A stretch of DNA of 64,000 bases from Actinomycetota bacterium (GCA_028697145.1 JAQVFR010000004.1:65390-129389), one strand, 5' to 3'; numbered from the stretch's first letter, positions 26,207 through 35,214 are shown. The notes: a model not told the origin generated them from the letters alone. Made by a program: numbers and translations.

Positions 26207-26291
26207 GCACATCACCCTTCCTCACTCCAGGCCCGACGGATCGGGCATATGACGGTTCCTCCCCCGCCCCTTCCTGGCCCCTCGCCTACTA

Positions 26292-26759
26292 TCAGATCAG
26301 CTCGAAGTGCTTGATGTCCAGCAGGCTTCCCGTGCGTTGTTCCTCGAAGACCGCCTTGACCCTGGCCCCGATCTTGATCTTCGCCGGGTCGGTCTCGTTG
26401 ACGTAGTGCAACAGCACGGTGTCCGATCCGTCCAGCATGATGGCCGCGTAGCCGTAGGGCACAGCCTTCTGTGCGCCGGTGGCGGGATCCACGAAACCGA
26501 AGCTGACCACGGTGAAGGTGATCAGTTCCCCTTCGTCCGAGACCGGCACCAGTTCGGTGAGCTCCTCGAAACACGGCCCGCACACCCTGCGCGGGGGGAC
26601 GTACACCTTGCCGCACTTGGGGCATTTCACGCCCACGAACTTCTTGTTGTCCCGCAGTTCGGTGAGGAACTTGGATCCGTATACTCCCGCCGTCCAGTTG
26701 AACGGCTGCGCCATCTCTCCGCTCTCCAGCGTGATGAGGTCTTTCTTCTCCTCGGCCAT
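26292..26759 (-). CDS. DUF35 OB-fold/zinc-ribbon protein 1, thiolase partner
   Basis: 155 residues from ATG 26759 (GGGGGTGA upstream). The 488-residue track ORF runs through the thiolase gene in another frame and its first two-thirds are a shadow. A rubredoxin-like zinc ribbon has two Cys pairs (CPKCGK and CGPC), followed by an OB fold (ELITFTVVSFGF, AVPYGYAAIMLDGSDTVLLHYV). DUF35 proteins form complexes with thiolase-fold enzymes and bind the CoA end of the substrate, as in steroid side-chain aldolases and archaeal HMG-CoA synthase complexes. It lies 5 bases downstream of thiolase-fold gene 1, its likely partner. Confidence 0.88.
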   Translation of the reverse strand: MAEEKKDLITLESGEMAQPFNWTAGVYGSKFLTELRDNKKFVGVKCPKCGKVYVPPRRVCGPCFEELTELVPVSDEGELITFTVVSFGFVDPATGAQKAVPYGYAAIMLDGSDTVLLHYVNETDPAKIKIGARVKAVFEEQRTGSLLDIKHFELI

Positions 26760-26764
26760 ATCTA

Positions 26765-27955
26765 TCACCCCCTGGCCTTTTCCGGCTTTTCCTTGCCCAG
26801 GACCAGTATGTCGGACCAGAAACAGCCTCCGAACCCGGTGGCCAGGGCCAGCTTCACGTCGGGCACCTGGCGGTCCTCCGCTCGTCCCTGGATCTGCCAG
26901 GCGGCCTCCGCCACCCTTATTATCGCAGTAGCTCCGATGGCGTTGGAGGACATCACGCCGCCCGAGGGATTCACCGGGCATTTGCCGCCCATGTCGAAGG
27001 TGCCGGCGCGGGTGAGCGCGGGCGCCTCGCCCTTGCCGCAGAATCCCAGGGACTCCATGTAGCGCAGCCCGGCGAAGGAGTACGGCAGGTACAGCTCGGC
27101 CACGTCGAACTGCTCGAGGGGATCGGTGATGCCCACCCTGTCGTACACGTCCCGCGCGGATTTCTGCATGGCCGGGAACCAGGCCTCGCCGGTCTTGAAG
27201 TCCAGGTAGGGATCGCTGGTGTACGCCCAGAGGTGGCGGTCGGCCACGCCGAGGACCCATGCCGGTTTGATGGGGAAATCGTCCGCCACGTCCTCGGAGG
27301 CGAAGACGAGCGCGCAGGCCCCGTCGGTGCGCGGGCACATGTCCCCCATCTTCACGGGCCACGACAGGTAGGGGGAGTTCATTACGTCCTCGATGGTCAT
27401 GTTGAGATGCAGATGGGCGTAGGGGTTGTTGAGGGCGTGCTTGCGCTCCCGCACCGCCACGTATGCCGCGTCCTCCTCGGTGGCGCCGGTAGCGTGCATG
27501 TAGGCGGTGGCCTCCAGGGCCAGACCCGCCACCGCGCCCGCGAAGATGGGGCGGTCCCAGAAGGGGTCGAAGGCGGTGATGATGGCGCCGGTGGTGTCGG
27601 ACTCGGAGTTTTTCTCCCAGCCGATGGCCAGCACGCGGTCGAACAGCCCGGAGGCCACGTGATAGTAGGCGGCCATGGCGATGGTGGAGCCGGTGGTGCC
27701 GCCGGTGGTCAGCTTCATGATCGGCTTCATCAGGGCTCCGCTTCCGTCCACCGACCACGTATCCACGTAGTTAACGCCCTCGAAATGGTCCATGTTCCCG
27801 ATGACCACGGCGTCGATGTCCTTGCGGGTCATGCCCGCGTCAGCCAAGGCCATGCGCACCGCCTCGTTTATCAGTTCCTGCCCGGTGACGTCGGGGCGGG
27901 CGGAACGCTGACGGGTCATGCCCACGCCGGTTACGGCAACTCGCTTGCCCATCAC
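26765..27955 (-). CDS. Thiolase-fold protein 1 (SCP2-thiolase-like)
   Basis: 396 residues. The fold is clear from the N-terminal VAVTGVGMTRQ and the C-terminal CPVNPSGGVMSSNAIGATA. The nucleophile position, normally Cys in an N-C-S-T-G context, reads TTGGTTGSTIAM, with Gly in place of Cys. The GHPxGA His motif reads SNAIGA. Both classical thiolase residues are therefore missing, as in thiolase-fold retro-aldolases such as Ltp2, which also pair with DUF35 proteins. An aldolase or non-classical C-C cleavage is a better guess than thiolysis. Its start overlaps the end-adjacent thiolase 2 gene by 4 bases (ATGA). Confidence 0.87.
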   Translation of the reverse strand: MMGKRVAVTGVGMTRQRSARPDVTGQELINEAVRMALADAGMTRKDIDAVVIGNMDHFEGVNYVDTWSVDGSGALMKPIMKLTTGGTTGSTIAMAAYYHVASGLFDRVLAIGWEKNSESDTTGAIITAFDPFWDRPIFAGAVAGLALEATAYMHATGATEEDAAYVAVRERKHALNNPYAHLHLNMTIEDVMNSPYLSWPVKMGDMCPRTDGACALVFASEDVADDFPIKPAWVLGVADRHLWAYTSDPYLDFKTGEAWFPAMQKSARDVYDRVGITDPLEQFDVAELYLPYSFAGLRYMESLGFCGKGEAPALTRAGTFDMGGKCPVNPSGGVMSSNAIGATAIIRVAEAAWQIQGRAEDRQVPDVKLALATGFGGCFWSDILVLGKEKPEKARG

Positions 27956-29097
27956 TTCTCACCTCCCAGTACCCACACGCAGTGGGATTGCCCGCAAGGG
28001 CCGTTGATACCATGTGCCAGCGCGGTCTTCACCCCGTCCACCTGGTGCTCGCCTGCGTCGCCCCTTATCTGCAGGGCGCACTCGATCATACGGTTGAGCC
28101 CGGCGGCCAGCACCGGGTTCCCCGAGAGGCATCCCCCCGAGACGTTCACAGGCAGCTCGCCGGCGGCGGCCGTCTTTCCGGATTCCGTGAGCTTGCCGCC
28201 CCCACCCTGTTCGCAGAATCCCAGGCCCTCAAGCCACAAGGGCTCCATGTAGGTGAAGGCGTCGTACAACTCGACCAGGTCTATCTCCTTCGCGGGGTCC
28301 TTTATGCCAGCCATGGAGTATGCCTTCTTCGCCGCTTCCTCCAGGGCGCTTACGTCATGGAGTTCGTGGTCCCCCAGGTGATAAGCCGTGCTGCAGTGGG
28401 CCACACCCTTCGCCCATACCGGCTTGTCCGTTATCTTCTTCGCCCTCTCCTCCGTAGCCAGGATGATGGCCGAGGCGCCGTCGGAGATGGGGCAGCAGTC
28501 CAGCAGCTTGATGGGATCCGCGATATACGGCGAGGACATGACCTTCTCCACCGTCAGCTCCAGGGGGAGTTGGGCGACAGGGTTCTTGAAGGCGTTGCCG
28601 TGGTTCTTCACGGAGACTAGGGCACATTGCTCCTCTGAAATGCCATATTTTGTCATATATGCCCTTGCCTGCAGCGCGGACGAGGTGATGGCCTCGATCC
28701 CCAGCATCCTGGCGTAGATGGGGTCGAACATGGCGTTTGTGATCAGGGGCATCTGGCTCTCCGAGCCCTTGTGGTGCGCGCACACAAGCGTGGTGCCGTA
28801 GCTCCCCGAAAGGACGCGCATGAGCCCGAAGAACGCGCCGAAGGTCCCGTCCCCCTCAACCGTGGTGACGTTCTTGTCGTAGGAGCCGCAGGCGTCCATG
28901 ATGGCCATGGAAGAGATGGTGCGCCCGTCGAAGAAGTCGTTGGACACGGTGACCACGTTGTCTATCTGGTCGATGGACATGCCCGCGTCGTCCAGGGCGG
29001 CGCGCGTGGCCTCGTAGACCAGGTCAGCGTATCCGTCCGCCTTCCTCTCCCGCTCGATGCGTGTCATAGCCGCACCGACGATGGCTACCGCTTCCAT
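27952..29097 (-). CDS. Thiolase-fold protein 2 (SCP2-thiolase-like)
   Basis: 381 residues, starting AIVGAAMTRIERERKADGY. The nucleophile region reads TVEGDGTFGAFFGLM, with no Cys, and the C-terminal motif is VNVSGGCLSGNPVLAAG, with Asn in place of the usual His. It is therefore likely non-thiolytic, like its neighbour. The two proteins are clear but distant paralogues and could form a heteromer, with each DUF35 partner encoded at the outer flank of the pair. The stop of DUF35 gene 2 (29098-29100) directly abuts this start codon. Confidence 0.87.
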   Translation of the reverse strand: MEAVAIVGAAMTRIERERKADGYADLVYEATRAALDDAGMSIDQIDNVVTVSNDFFDGRTISSMAIMDACGSYDKNVTTVEGDGTFGAFFGLMRVLSGSYGTTLVCAHHKGSESQMPLITNAMFDPIYARMLGIEAITSSALQARAYMTKYGISEEQCALVSVKNHGNAFKNPVAQLPLELTVEKVMSSPYIADPIKLLDCCPISDGASAIILATEERAKKITDKPVWAKGVAHCSTAYHLGDHELHDVSALEEAAKKAYSMAGIKDPAKEIDLVELYDAFTYMEPLWLEGLGFCEQGGGGKLTESGKTAAAGELPVNVSGGCLSGNPVLAAGLNRMIECALQIRGDAGEHQVDGVKTALAHGINGPCGQSHCVWVLGGEK

Positions 29098-29571
29098 CTA
29101 CTCCACCCCCTTCACCGGGCGGAAAAACTTGACATCGAGGATGTTGCCCTCCCTCTTGTCGGAGAAGACCGCCTCCACGCTGTCTCCAACCTTCAGCTCT
29201 TTGTCGTCGAACTCTCCGAGAAGATGCAGAAAACCCGTGTCCGCCCCCTCCAGCCTGATGATGCCGTAACCGTAGGGCACCGGCAGGGGAGACAGTTGGG
29301 GGTGCTGTCTTCTCACTATGGTGTAGGACTCCAGGGTGCCGGAGGAGCCCAGCTCGACCCACTGCGAGCATTCTTCGAAGCATTCGGGACAGTGACGCCG
29401 CGGGATATGATACACCTTCTCGCACCCGGGGCAGCGGGTACCCAGGAACACGCCTTTATCGCGCAGCGACTCAAGGTAACGTGTGCCCACCTCCCCGGCG
29501 AACCAGCGGTAGGGCACCTTGATGCGGCCCTCCATCACCAGCACTTCCTGGTCCTTTCTCCAGTCTTCCAT
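29098..29571 (-). CDS. DUF35 OB-fold/zinc-ribbon protein 2, thiolase partner
   Basis: 157 residues starting MEDWRKDQ at ATG 29571; GGGGAGGG sits 9 bases before this codon. The zinc ribbon has two Cys pairs (CPGCEK and CPEC), and the OB fold has PVPYGYGIIRLEG and GDSVEAVF. It abuts thiolase-fold gene 2. The arrangement DUF35-thiolase-thiolase-DUF35 makes a symmetric four-gene block, a strong sign that the products work as a complex or as two paired enzymes. Confidence 0.88.
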   Translation of the reverse strand: MEDWRKDQEVLVMEGRIKVPYRWFAGEVGTRYLESLRDKGVFLGTRCPGCEKVYHIPRRHCPECFEECSQWVELGSSGTLESYTIVRRQHPQLSPLPVPYGYGIIRLEGADTGFLHLLGEFDDKELKVGDSVEAVFSDKREGNILDVKFFRPVKGVE

Positions 29572-29765
29572 ATTCCTCATCCCTCCCCTTCTCGATCTGC
29601 CTGCGATCCGGGTTATATCCGTCATCAGGCCATCCGCATTGCGCAAGGCTCCGGACGGCCTATCCACCAACCGCTTATCAAACGCATTCATCCCTCCGGC
29701 GAGGACCCGCCCTGACCCCCGCGCGGGAAACGGCAGGGCGCGGTGCGGCCTCCCCGCCGCCATCC

Positions 29766-30338
29766 TCATCTCTTCTCGCAACCCTTGAGGATGAGGTCGT
29801 AGAACACCGCCGCGATCTCGTCGGCGCTGGCCTGTCCGTCCGCCCGGTACCAGTCGAAGAGCCAGTTGCACATGCCGGAGATGGCGCGCACCACCATGGG
29901 CACGTCCATTTCCCGGAACTTGCCCTCCTCTATGCCCTGGTTCAGCAGTTCGCGGTAGAGTGCCTCGAACTCCCGGCTCATGGAACGGATGAACTTGCGC
30001 TTGTCATCCTGCAGCTCGCTCTCCTCGGCGAGGTAGACGGTGGTGACGTCGCCATGCTCGGAGAACATGCTCACGTGCCACGCGATAAGGCGGTGCAGCT
30101 TCTCCTCGGTCTCGCCGGGTTCGGCGACGATGCGCCTCACCCCCTCCATGAGACGCTCGATGGCCGACTCGCAGATGGCATAGAGCAGGTCGTGCTTGGT
30201 CTTGATGTAATAGTAGAGGGCGGGCTTGGTCACGTTGAGCTCCGAGGCGATGTCGTCCATGGTCGTGGCGCGGTAGCCCTTGCTGCGGAAGAGGCGGGCC
30301 GACACCGCGATTATCTCGTCCCAACGCGATTTGTTCAT
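29766..30338 (-). CDS. TetR-family transcriptional regulator 1
   Basis: 190 residues from ATG 30338 (GGGGAGGAGCC upstream); the longer track ORF is a shadow of the acyl-CoA dehydrogenase. The N-terminal HTH reads RATTMDDIASELNVTKPALYYYI, and the C-terminal half is the helical ligand domain seen in fatty-acid regulators (MFSEHGDVTTVYLAEESEL). It sits 17 bases downstream of the acyl-CoA dehydrogenase gene, so it is probably autoregulated through the operon promoter, where a palindrome is present (31625). An acyl-CoA ligand is likely by family analogy. Confidence 0.9.
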   Translation of the reverse strand: MNKSRWDEIIAVSARLFRSKGYRATTMDDIASELNVTKPALYYYIKTKHDLLYAICESAIERLMEGVRRIVAEPGETEEKLHRLIAWHVSMFSEHGDVTTVYLAEESELQDDKRKFIRSMSREFEALYRELLNQGIEEGKFREMDVPMVVRAISGMCNWLFDWYRADGQASADEIAAVFYDLILKGCEKR

Positions 30339-30355
30339 GGCTCCTCCCCGTATTC

Positions 30356-31510
30356 TCAATACAGGCCCATGGTGGTGGCGATGATCTCCCGCATGATCTC
30401 GTCGGTGCCGCCGCCGATGCGCGCTATACGCATGTCCCTCCATGCCTTCTGCGCCGGGTACTCCATCATGTAGCCGTAACCGCCCATGATCTGCAGGGCC
30501 TCGTCGGTGACCCTGAAGGCAACATCGGTGCTCATGAGCTTGGCCATGGTGATCTCCTTCACCGGGTACTCGCCCTTGTCGTATTTCCATGCCGTGAGGT
30601 AGGTGAGGGACTTGGCCGCCTCGAGCTCGGTGGCGAGGTCGGCCACGCGATGGGCGATGGCCTGGTTCTTGATGATGGGCTTTCCGAACTGCACCCTCTC
30701 CCTGCCGTAGTCGATGGCTTCCTGCAGCGTCACCTCGGCAATGGCTATGACCGCGACGGCCACGATGAGCCGCTCGCCCTGCAGCTCCCACATGATGTTG
30801 TAGAAACCGCGGCCCTCCTCCCCCATCATGGAATCCTCGGGTATGATCATGTCCTCGAAGAAGATCTCGGCGGTGTCGCTGGACCACTGGCCGACCTTGT
30901 CGAGCTTGCGCGACTTGACGAAGCCCGGCGTGTCGCAGTCCACCAGGAACATGCTCATCCCCTTGTAGCCCTTCTGCTCCTTATCGGTGCGGGCGAGCAG
31001 GGTCATGAAGTCTGCTCTCCAGCCGTTGGTGATGAATGTCTTGTTGCCGTTGACCTTCCAGCCGCCTTTGACCTTCTCCGCATAGGTCTTGACGGCCGCG
31101 ACGTCCGAGCCGGCCTCCGGCTCGGTGATGCCCAGGCAGGCTATCCTGTCTCCCTGTATGGCAGGCACCAGGTAAGCCTGCTTCTGCTCCTCGCTGCCGA
31201 ACTTGAGGATGGGCGGCGTGGCCATGCCGACCTGCACCGCCACCCCGGTGTTCACGCCGAAGGACCCGCACTTCGCCAGCTCCTCCATGAGCACGATGTT
31301 GGTGAAATAATCCCCGGCGCCGCCTCCGTACTCCTCGGGGAAATGCAGGCCCAGGTAGCCGAGTTCACCCAGTCGTTTGAAGACCGAGTTGGGGAAGAAA
31401 CCCTCCTCCTCCCAGGCGTCGGCATTGGGCATGAGTTCCCGTTCTACGAACTCCCTCACGCTCTGCCGGAGCATATCGTGTTCTTGGGTGAAAAATAGGT
31501 CGCCAGCCAT
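30356..31510 (-). CDS. Acyl-CoA dehydrogenase
   Basis: 384 residues with the full FAD-dependent fold: ACLGITEPEAGSDVAAV (signature 1) and QIMGGYGYMMEYPAQKAWRDMRI (signature 2). The usual catalytic Glu before GTxEI is replaced (RIGGGTDEI), but Glu is present in WELQGERLI, the position used by isovaleryl-CoA and long-chain dehydrogenases. A branched or bulky acyl-CoA substrate is therefore likely. It needs an electron-transfer flavoprotein, which is not in the window. It is the first gene of the leftward lipid series. Confidence 0.93.
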   Translation of the reverse strand: MAGDLFFTQEHDMLRQSVREFVERELMPNADAWEEEGFFPNSVFKRLGELGYLGLHFPEEYGGGAGDYFTNIVLMEELAKCGSFGVNTGVAVQVGMATPPILKFGSEEQKQAYLVPAIQGDRIACLGITEPEAGSDVAAVKTYAEKVKGGWKVNGNKTFITNGWRADFMTLLARTDKEQKGYKGMSMFLVDCDTPGFVKSRKLDKVGQWSSDTAEIFFEDMIIPEDSMMGEEGRGFYNIMWELQGERLIVAVAVIAIAEVTLQEAIDYGRERVQFGKPIIKNQAIAHRVADLATELEAAKSLTYLTAWKYDKGEYPVKEITMAKLMSTDVAFRVTDEALQIMGGYGYMMEYPAQKAWRDMRIARIGGGTDEIMREIIATTMGLY

Positions 31511-31877
31511 GTCCGCTTCCTCCTCCTTGCTTTGAAAACTGCGTCTTTTCGCCTTTTACGGGCTTCCTGGATCGGAGTCGAGCATCTTTATCCTTCGCGG
31601 GCCAGACAATCATCGCCGGAGTGTTTACTTAACAGTCAGTAACCACATATTAATCCGGCTTTGCGGCGCTGTCAATACTCCGGTTCAATCTTTTTTTGGG
31701 TATGAAGACCCGCATGCGTAAGCAAAGCGACGGAAATATGGTAGAATCTCCGCGGATAGGCGACGCGCTTGCGGAGTTTGCGGGGGGCCGTTTCGCACAC
31801 CATCATCGCAGACACAGGCGGCGACCCGCCTGGGGTGTCACGAGAACCGTCCGGAACGGATGCGCTAAGGGGTTGAG
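31511..31877. other. Divergent intergenic region, dehydrogenase and hydrolase
   Basis: 367 bases holding the putative TetR operator (31625-31642) and the AT-rich segment CTCCGGTTCAATCTTTTTTTGGGTATG. It must contain promoters in both directions, but I cannot place -35/-10 pairs with confidence. No gene is supported. Confidence 0.5.
31625..31642. promoter_or_regulatory. Imperfect palindrome TTACTtaacagtcAGTAA, likely TetR operator
   Basis: Outer five bases are perfectly inverted, with partial inner symmetry. It lies 115 bases upstream of the acyl-CoA dehydrogenase ATG, in an operon that also encodes a TetR regulator. It shares TTACTT with the palindromes at 11948 and 46641. Confidence 0.5.
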
Positions 31878-33080
31878 ATGAGAGCAAAAGGCACTGTGGG
31901 AAAACTCGCCGCCCTCACCGCCGTCTCCATGGGGGCCGCGACGGCATGGCGCTTCTCGAGGTCCGCTCCGCCCCGGGAGGACCCGGCCTGCAGGGACCGC
32001 CTGGAGAGCAGGGCGGAGTCCTTCGTGACCGCGGACGGGGTCAGGCTGAAGCTCAGGAGGTACGCCAACGAGGGCGCACAGCCCGTACTCTTCGCCCACG
32101 GTTTCAACGGAAACGGGCTGGAGTTCGACCTGCCGCACCGCGAGCACAACCTGGCTCTCTTCCTCGCAGAACGAGGATACGACGTATGGATATCCAGTTT
32201 CCGCGGCTGCGGGAGGGAGCCGTACGTGTGCGACAGCGGCGGCTGGGGCCATTCCATCGACCACCTTGCAGCCCTGGACGCGCCCGCCCTCGTCGCGGGA
32301 GTGCGCGGGGCTACGGGCCGCAAGCCTATATGGATAGGCCACAGCATGGGGGGCGTGGTCCTCTATATGTTCCTGCAGGGCGTCACGATCTCCGGCGGCG
32401 GCTTAAGGGTCACAGCCGATCCGGAACTCGCGAGGGAACGCAACGATTCCATCCTGGGGGGCATCACCATCGGCAGCCCGCCCGGCCTGCATTGCGGGGG
32501 AGGGGACTGGATAGCGAAACTGGAGCGCCTGCCGTTTTTCGAGCAGATCGCACGTCTCCTGGTCCGCGTCCTCGACCGGGCAGGCGAGACCTCGCCGCGA
32601 GTACCCGTCAGCCGCATAGGGTCTTTCACGGAGCGTTTTCCGCGCCTGGGCAGGTTGTTGGCCATGCGCGGACCCATCGCCATCTTCCTCTACAACGCGA
32701 AGAACGTGTACCCGGACGTAGGGTACAGCCTGCTCAAGTGGGCCTCGGACAACGTCACCACCCGCATGGCCGCCCAGTTCGTCGCGCTCGGTCTGGACCC
32801 CGATTTCAAGGACTACAACGGGGGATATAATTACACCGCGAATATGTCCTCCATAACCGCGCCCATATTCTTCATCACGGGGACGGAGGACTTTGCGGGC
32901 CCCGACAACGTGCGCGAGTACGGTTACGAAAAGGTGTCCAGCAGGGTCAGGCGTTTCGAGAATTACCGCGACTACGGCCACACGGACCTGGTCATGGGCA
33001 AGCGTGTTTACCACGAGGTCTACCCCGACATCCTGGAGTGGATCGAGGGCCTGGCCGCGGGCCAGGCCCTGAAGTCATAA
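31878..33080 (+). CDS. Alpha/beta hydrolase, membrane-anchored or exported
   Basis: 400 residues. A basic, hydrophobic N-terminus (KLAALTAVSMGAATAWRF) could be a signal anchor. The fold is marked by the oxyanion loop VLFAHGFNGNGLEF, the nucleophile elbow IGHSMGG, and the late His in YGHTDLVMG; the acid is probably the Asp of GTEDFAGPDN. The layout (HGFNGN, DVWISSFRGCG) resembles lipase/esterase families such as lysosomal acid lipase-like enzymes. The ribosome site AAGGGGTTGAG precedes ATG. It is divergent from the acyl-CoA dehydrogenase operon and could release the fatty acid used there. Confidence 0.85.
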   Translation: MRAKGTVGKLAALTAVSMGAATAWRFSRSAPPREDPACRDRLESRAESFVTADGVRLKLRRYANEGAQPVLFAHGFNGNGLEFDLPHREHNLALFLAERGYDVWISSFRGCGREPYVCDSGGWGHSIDHLAALDAPALVAGVRGATGRKPIWIGHSMGGVVLYMFLQGVTISGGGLRVTADPELARERNDSILGGITIGSPPGLHCGGGDWIAKLERLPFFEQIARLLVRVLDRAGETSPRVPVSRIGSFTERFPRLGRLLAMRGPIAIFLYNAKNVYPDVGYSLLKWASDNVTTRMAAQFVALGLDPDFKDYNGGYNYTANMSSITAPIFFITGTEDFAGPDNVREYGYEKVSSRVRRFENYRDYGHTDLVMGKRVYHEVYPDILEWIEGLAAGQALKS

Positions 33081-33162
33081 GTGCCGCGCAGCAGTTTTCG
33101 CGCCGCCCTCGACCGCCGCCCTGGCCGCGGACGTCTCGGTGGGCCCTCCCCCCACCACCACG

Positions 33163-33181
33163 GAACCGTTATCCACGGTTC
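33163..33181. terminator. Hairpin GAACCGT-N5-ACGGTTC between convergent genes
   Basis: A 7-bp perfect stem between the hydrolase gene (+) and the small PC4-like gene (-). There is no U-tract, so termination is only a suggestion from position. Confidence 0.3.
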
Positions 33182-33207
33182 TCATGCCCGCCCCCGCGTA
33201 GGGGAGC

Positions 33208-33501
33208 TCAGGATTCGGTCTCTCGAATCCAGCCGCTTAGCGTCTCGACGATCTTCCTTGCCTGGTCCACACTGGAGATGTTGAACTTCGCCTGCTGCCT
33301 GTATTCGTCGTTCATCTTGCGGTAGCGGCGTATGGTGAAGCGGTCCGGCCCGTAATCCCCCTTGGACTGTTCCCACTGGCGGTAGCGGAAGATTATGGTC
33401 GCCCAGGCTCCCTTGGAGAGTATGGCCTTGTCCAGTTCCTCGACCACCCGGACACCATCCTCCTCGTAGTTGATGGTGATGTCGTCTACATCCGAAAACA
33501 T
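33208..33501 (-). CDS. Small basic/aromatic protein, PC4/YdbC-like (tentative)
   Basis: 97 residues from ATG 33501 (GAAGGAGGC upstream). The middle is beta-rich and aromatic (GAWATIIFRYRQWEQSK), followed by DRFTIRRYRKMNDEY and a final helix KFNISSVDQARKIVETLSGWI. This strand-strand-strand-helix pattern, with a DIR-like segment and a closing helix, recalls the single-stranded-DNA-binding PC4/YdbC fold. I infer the fold only from the pattern. It follows the exonuclease III gene by 12 bases, and an ssDNA-binding partner would make sense there. Confidence 0.6.
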   Translation of the reverse strand: MFSDVDDITINYEEDGVRVVEELDKAILSKGAWATIIFRYRQWEQSKGDYGPDRFTIRRYRKMNDEYRQQAKFNISSVDQARKIVETLSGWIRETES

Positions 33502-33512
33502 GCATGCCTCCT

Positions 33513-34286
33513 TCAGGTCGTCAATTCGATGCATATCGGGCAGTGGTCCGAGCCCATCGCCTCCGTCAGCATGTACGAGGCCTTGACGTGGTCGCGCAGC
33601 TCCTCGCTGACGAAGAAGTAGTCGATCCTCCAGCCGATATTCCTGTCTCGCGCCCTGGTCTTCAGGTCCCACCAAGTATAATGGCCGGGCTCGTCGTTGA
33701 ACATGCGGAAGGTATCTATGTAGCCGTGTTCCACGAACTTGTCCATCCATGCCCTCTCCTCGGGCAGGAAGCCGGAGACCTTGCTGTTCTCCTTGGGGCG
33801 CGCCAAGTCGATCTCCTTGTGCGCGGTGTTGAAATCGCCGCAGGCCACTATCCCCATGCCCTTCGACCTTAGCGCCTCCGCGTAAGCGAGGAAGGCGTCG
33901 TAGAAGTCCATTTTGAACTTAAGCCTCTCCTTTGACTGCTTACCGTTGGGGAAATATATGTTGAAAAGCACGAAGCCATCGTATTCGGCGATCAGCGTCC
34001 TGCCCTCGCCGTCAAAACGGGGCTCGCCGAAACCGCCCTTTACACTCAGCGGGCGCGACCTGGAGTACAGCGCGACCCCGCTGTAGCCCTTGCGCTCCGG
34101 GGAGTTGAAGTAGGCGTTGTATCCCTCCACCTCCCTGAGATCGGGCGGGAGCTGCTCCTCGCTGGCCTTCGTCTCCTGCAGGCACAGGATGTCCGGCCGC
34201 AACTCCGCGAACCACCCCAGGTTTCCCCTGGAGTGGGCCGCCCTTATACCGTTCACGTTCCAGGAACAGATGACCAGCTTCTTCAC
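33513..34286 (-). CDS. xth: Exodeoxyribonuclease III
   Basis: 257 residues from GTG 34286, preceded by CAGGAGGT; the track start is upstream of the ribosome site. It is an AP endonuclease and 3'-5' exonuclease for base-excision repair. All family motifs are present: [54 protein letters not shown] and the catalytic GSDHCPI. Length is normal. The PC4-like gene follows at 12 bases. Confidence 0.95.
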   Translation of the reverse strand: MKKLVICSWNVNGIRAAHSRGNLGWFAELRPDILCLQETKASEEQLPPDLREVEGYNAYFNSPERKGYSGVALYSRSRPLSVKGGFGEPRFDGEGRTLIAEYDGFVLFNIYFPNGKQSKERLKFKMDFYDAFLAYAEALRSKGMGIVACGDFNTAHKEIDLARPKENSKVSGFLPEERAWMDKFVEHGYIDTFRMFNDEPGHYTWWDLKTRARDRNIGWRIDYFFVSEELRDHVKASYMLTEAMGSDHCPICIELTT

Positions 34287-34617
34287 GCCGATACCTCCTG
34301 CCGGCCGCGATAGCGTATCCCGAGACCCTATAAATCTATCACAGCCCGGATGCCGCGGCATGGCCCGCCCTCCGCCATCGTTTCCAGGCCGCGCGGGATC
34401 TCCTCCCTCACCGCCGGTACAGCCGGCCGCATCCATGCATGCGGACGCCCGGACCGCGGCAGGGGTTCTGCCATGTCAACATGGCTGCCGTTCCCGCCTC
34501 CATGAGCCTGTTGTGGTGGTATGCGGGTTACCGCGAGGATCTCCTGCTCGGGTGTCTTCTCCCTGCTGCGGGGGTAGAATAATCTCTACCGGACGACCAG
34601 CGAGGGGAGGGGCGAAG
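34287..34617. other. Divergent intergenic region, xth and DUF6125-like gene
   Basis: 331 bases. I see a short hairpin, GGTAGA-ataatc-TCTACC (34573-34590), just before the plus-strand gene, with TAGAAT inside it as a possible -10. No gene is supported; the long in-frame extension of the plus-strand ORF lacks a ribosome site. Confidence 0.4.
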
Positions 34618-35172
34618 ATGAGAAGGCTGAACGAGGTAAGCGACTCAGAGATCGAGGACTTCCTGGGCAAGGGATGGCTCACCCACGACGGCATGTGGTT
34701 CTACCACACCTACCTCGACTCGGGCATGGACAAGGCGAACCGCGTCAACCGCGAGGCGATAAGGTCGCTCGCCGCCGTTGAGATGACCAGGGCGAGGAAG
34801 GTCCTGGAGGTTGCCGACGAAGACCTGCGCACCTTCGAGGGTTTGCAGGCCTTCATGTCGGACGCCCTGGAGATGATCCTGCCGGAGTCGGTCCTGTCCC
34901 GGGCCGAGTTCACCTTCGTTTCCCCCAACGTCTTCCACTGGGAATGGGAGGACGGCGATTGCTTCGCCTATAAGGCGATGAAACAGCTGGGGGTCATCGA
35001 CGAATACGTTTGCGGCGTGATGTTCCGCATCGAGTGCTGGCTGGAGCACCTCGGCGTGCCGTATACGGTCGAGCCCGCCATAGAGAAGTGCATCATGCAC
35101 GAGACCGGCCGCTGCCGGGGGGATTTCACCATATACTTCGAAGGCGCCTCGCTCCGGTCCGACCCCTTATAA
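34618..35172 (+). CDS. DUF6125-like conserved protein
   Basis: 184 residues from ATG 34618 (GGGGAGGGGCGAAG upstream). The N-terminus (IEDFLGKGWLTHDGMWFYHTYLDSGMDKANRVNR) matches my memory of the DUF6125 family, with its HDGMWF motif; the name is tentative. Three Cys near the end (IECWLEHLG, EKCIMHETGRCRG) resemble the Cys spacing of L-2-amino-thiazoline-4-carboxylic acid hydrolase-like proteins. The function is unknown. It precedes galT by 42 bases and may be in the same operon. Confidence 0.65.
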   Translation: MRRLNEVSDSEIEDFLGKGWLTHDGMWFYHTYLDSGMDKANRVNREAIRSLAAVEMTRARKVLEVADEDLRTFEGLQAFMSDALEMILPESVLSRAEFTFVSPNVFHWEWEDGDCFAYKAMKQLGVIDEYVCGVMFRIECWLEHLGVPYTVEPAIEKCIMHETGRCRGDFTIYFEGASLRSDPL

Positions 35173-35214
35173 TCGAGGAGGCCATTGACCGGGCGAGCGC
35201 GGGGGTGAGCGGGT

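Noticed and set aside
26760-27758. N-terminal two-thirds of the 488-residue track ORF
   Set aside because: Out-of-frame reading of thiolase-fold gene 1; only the DUF35 part from 26759 is real.
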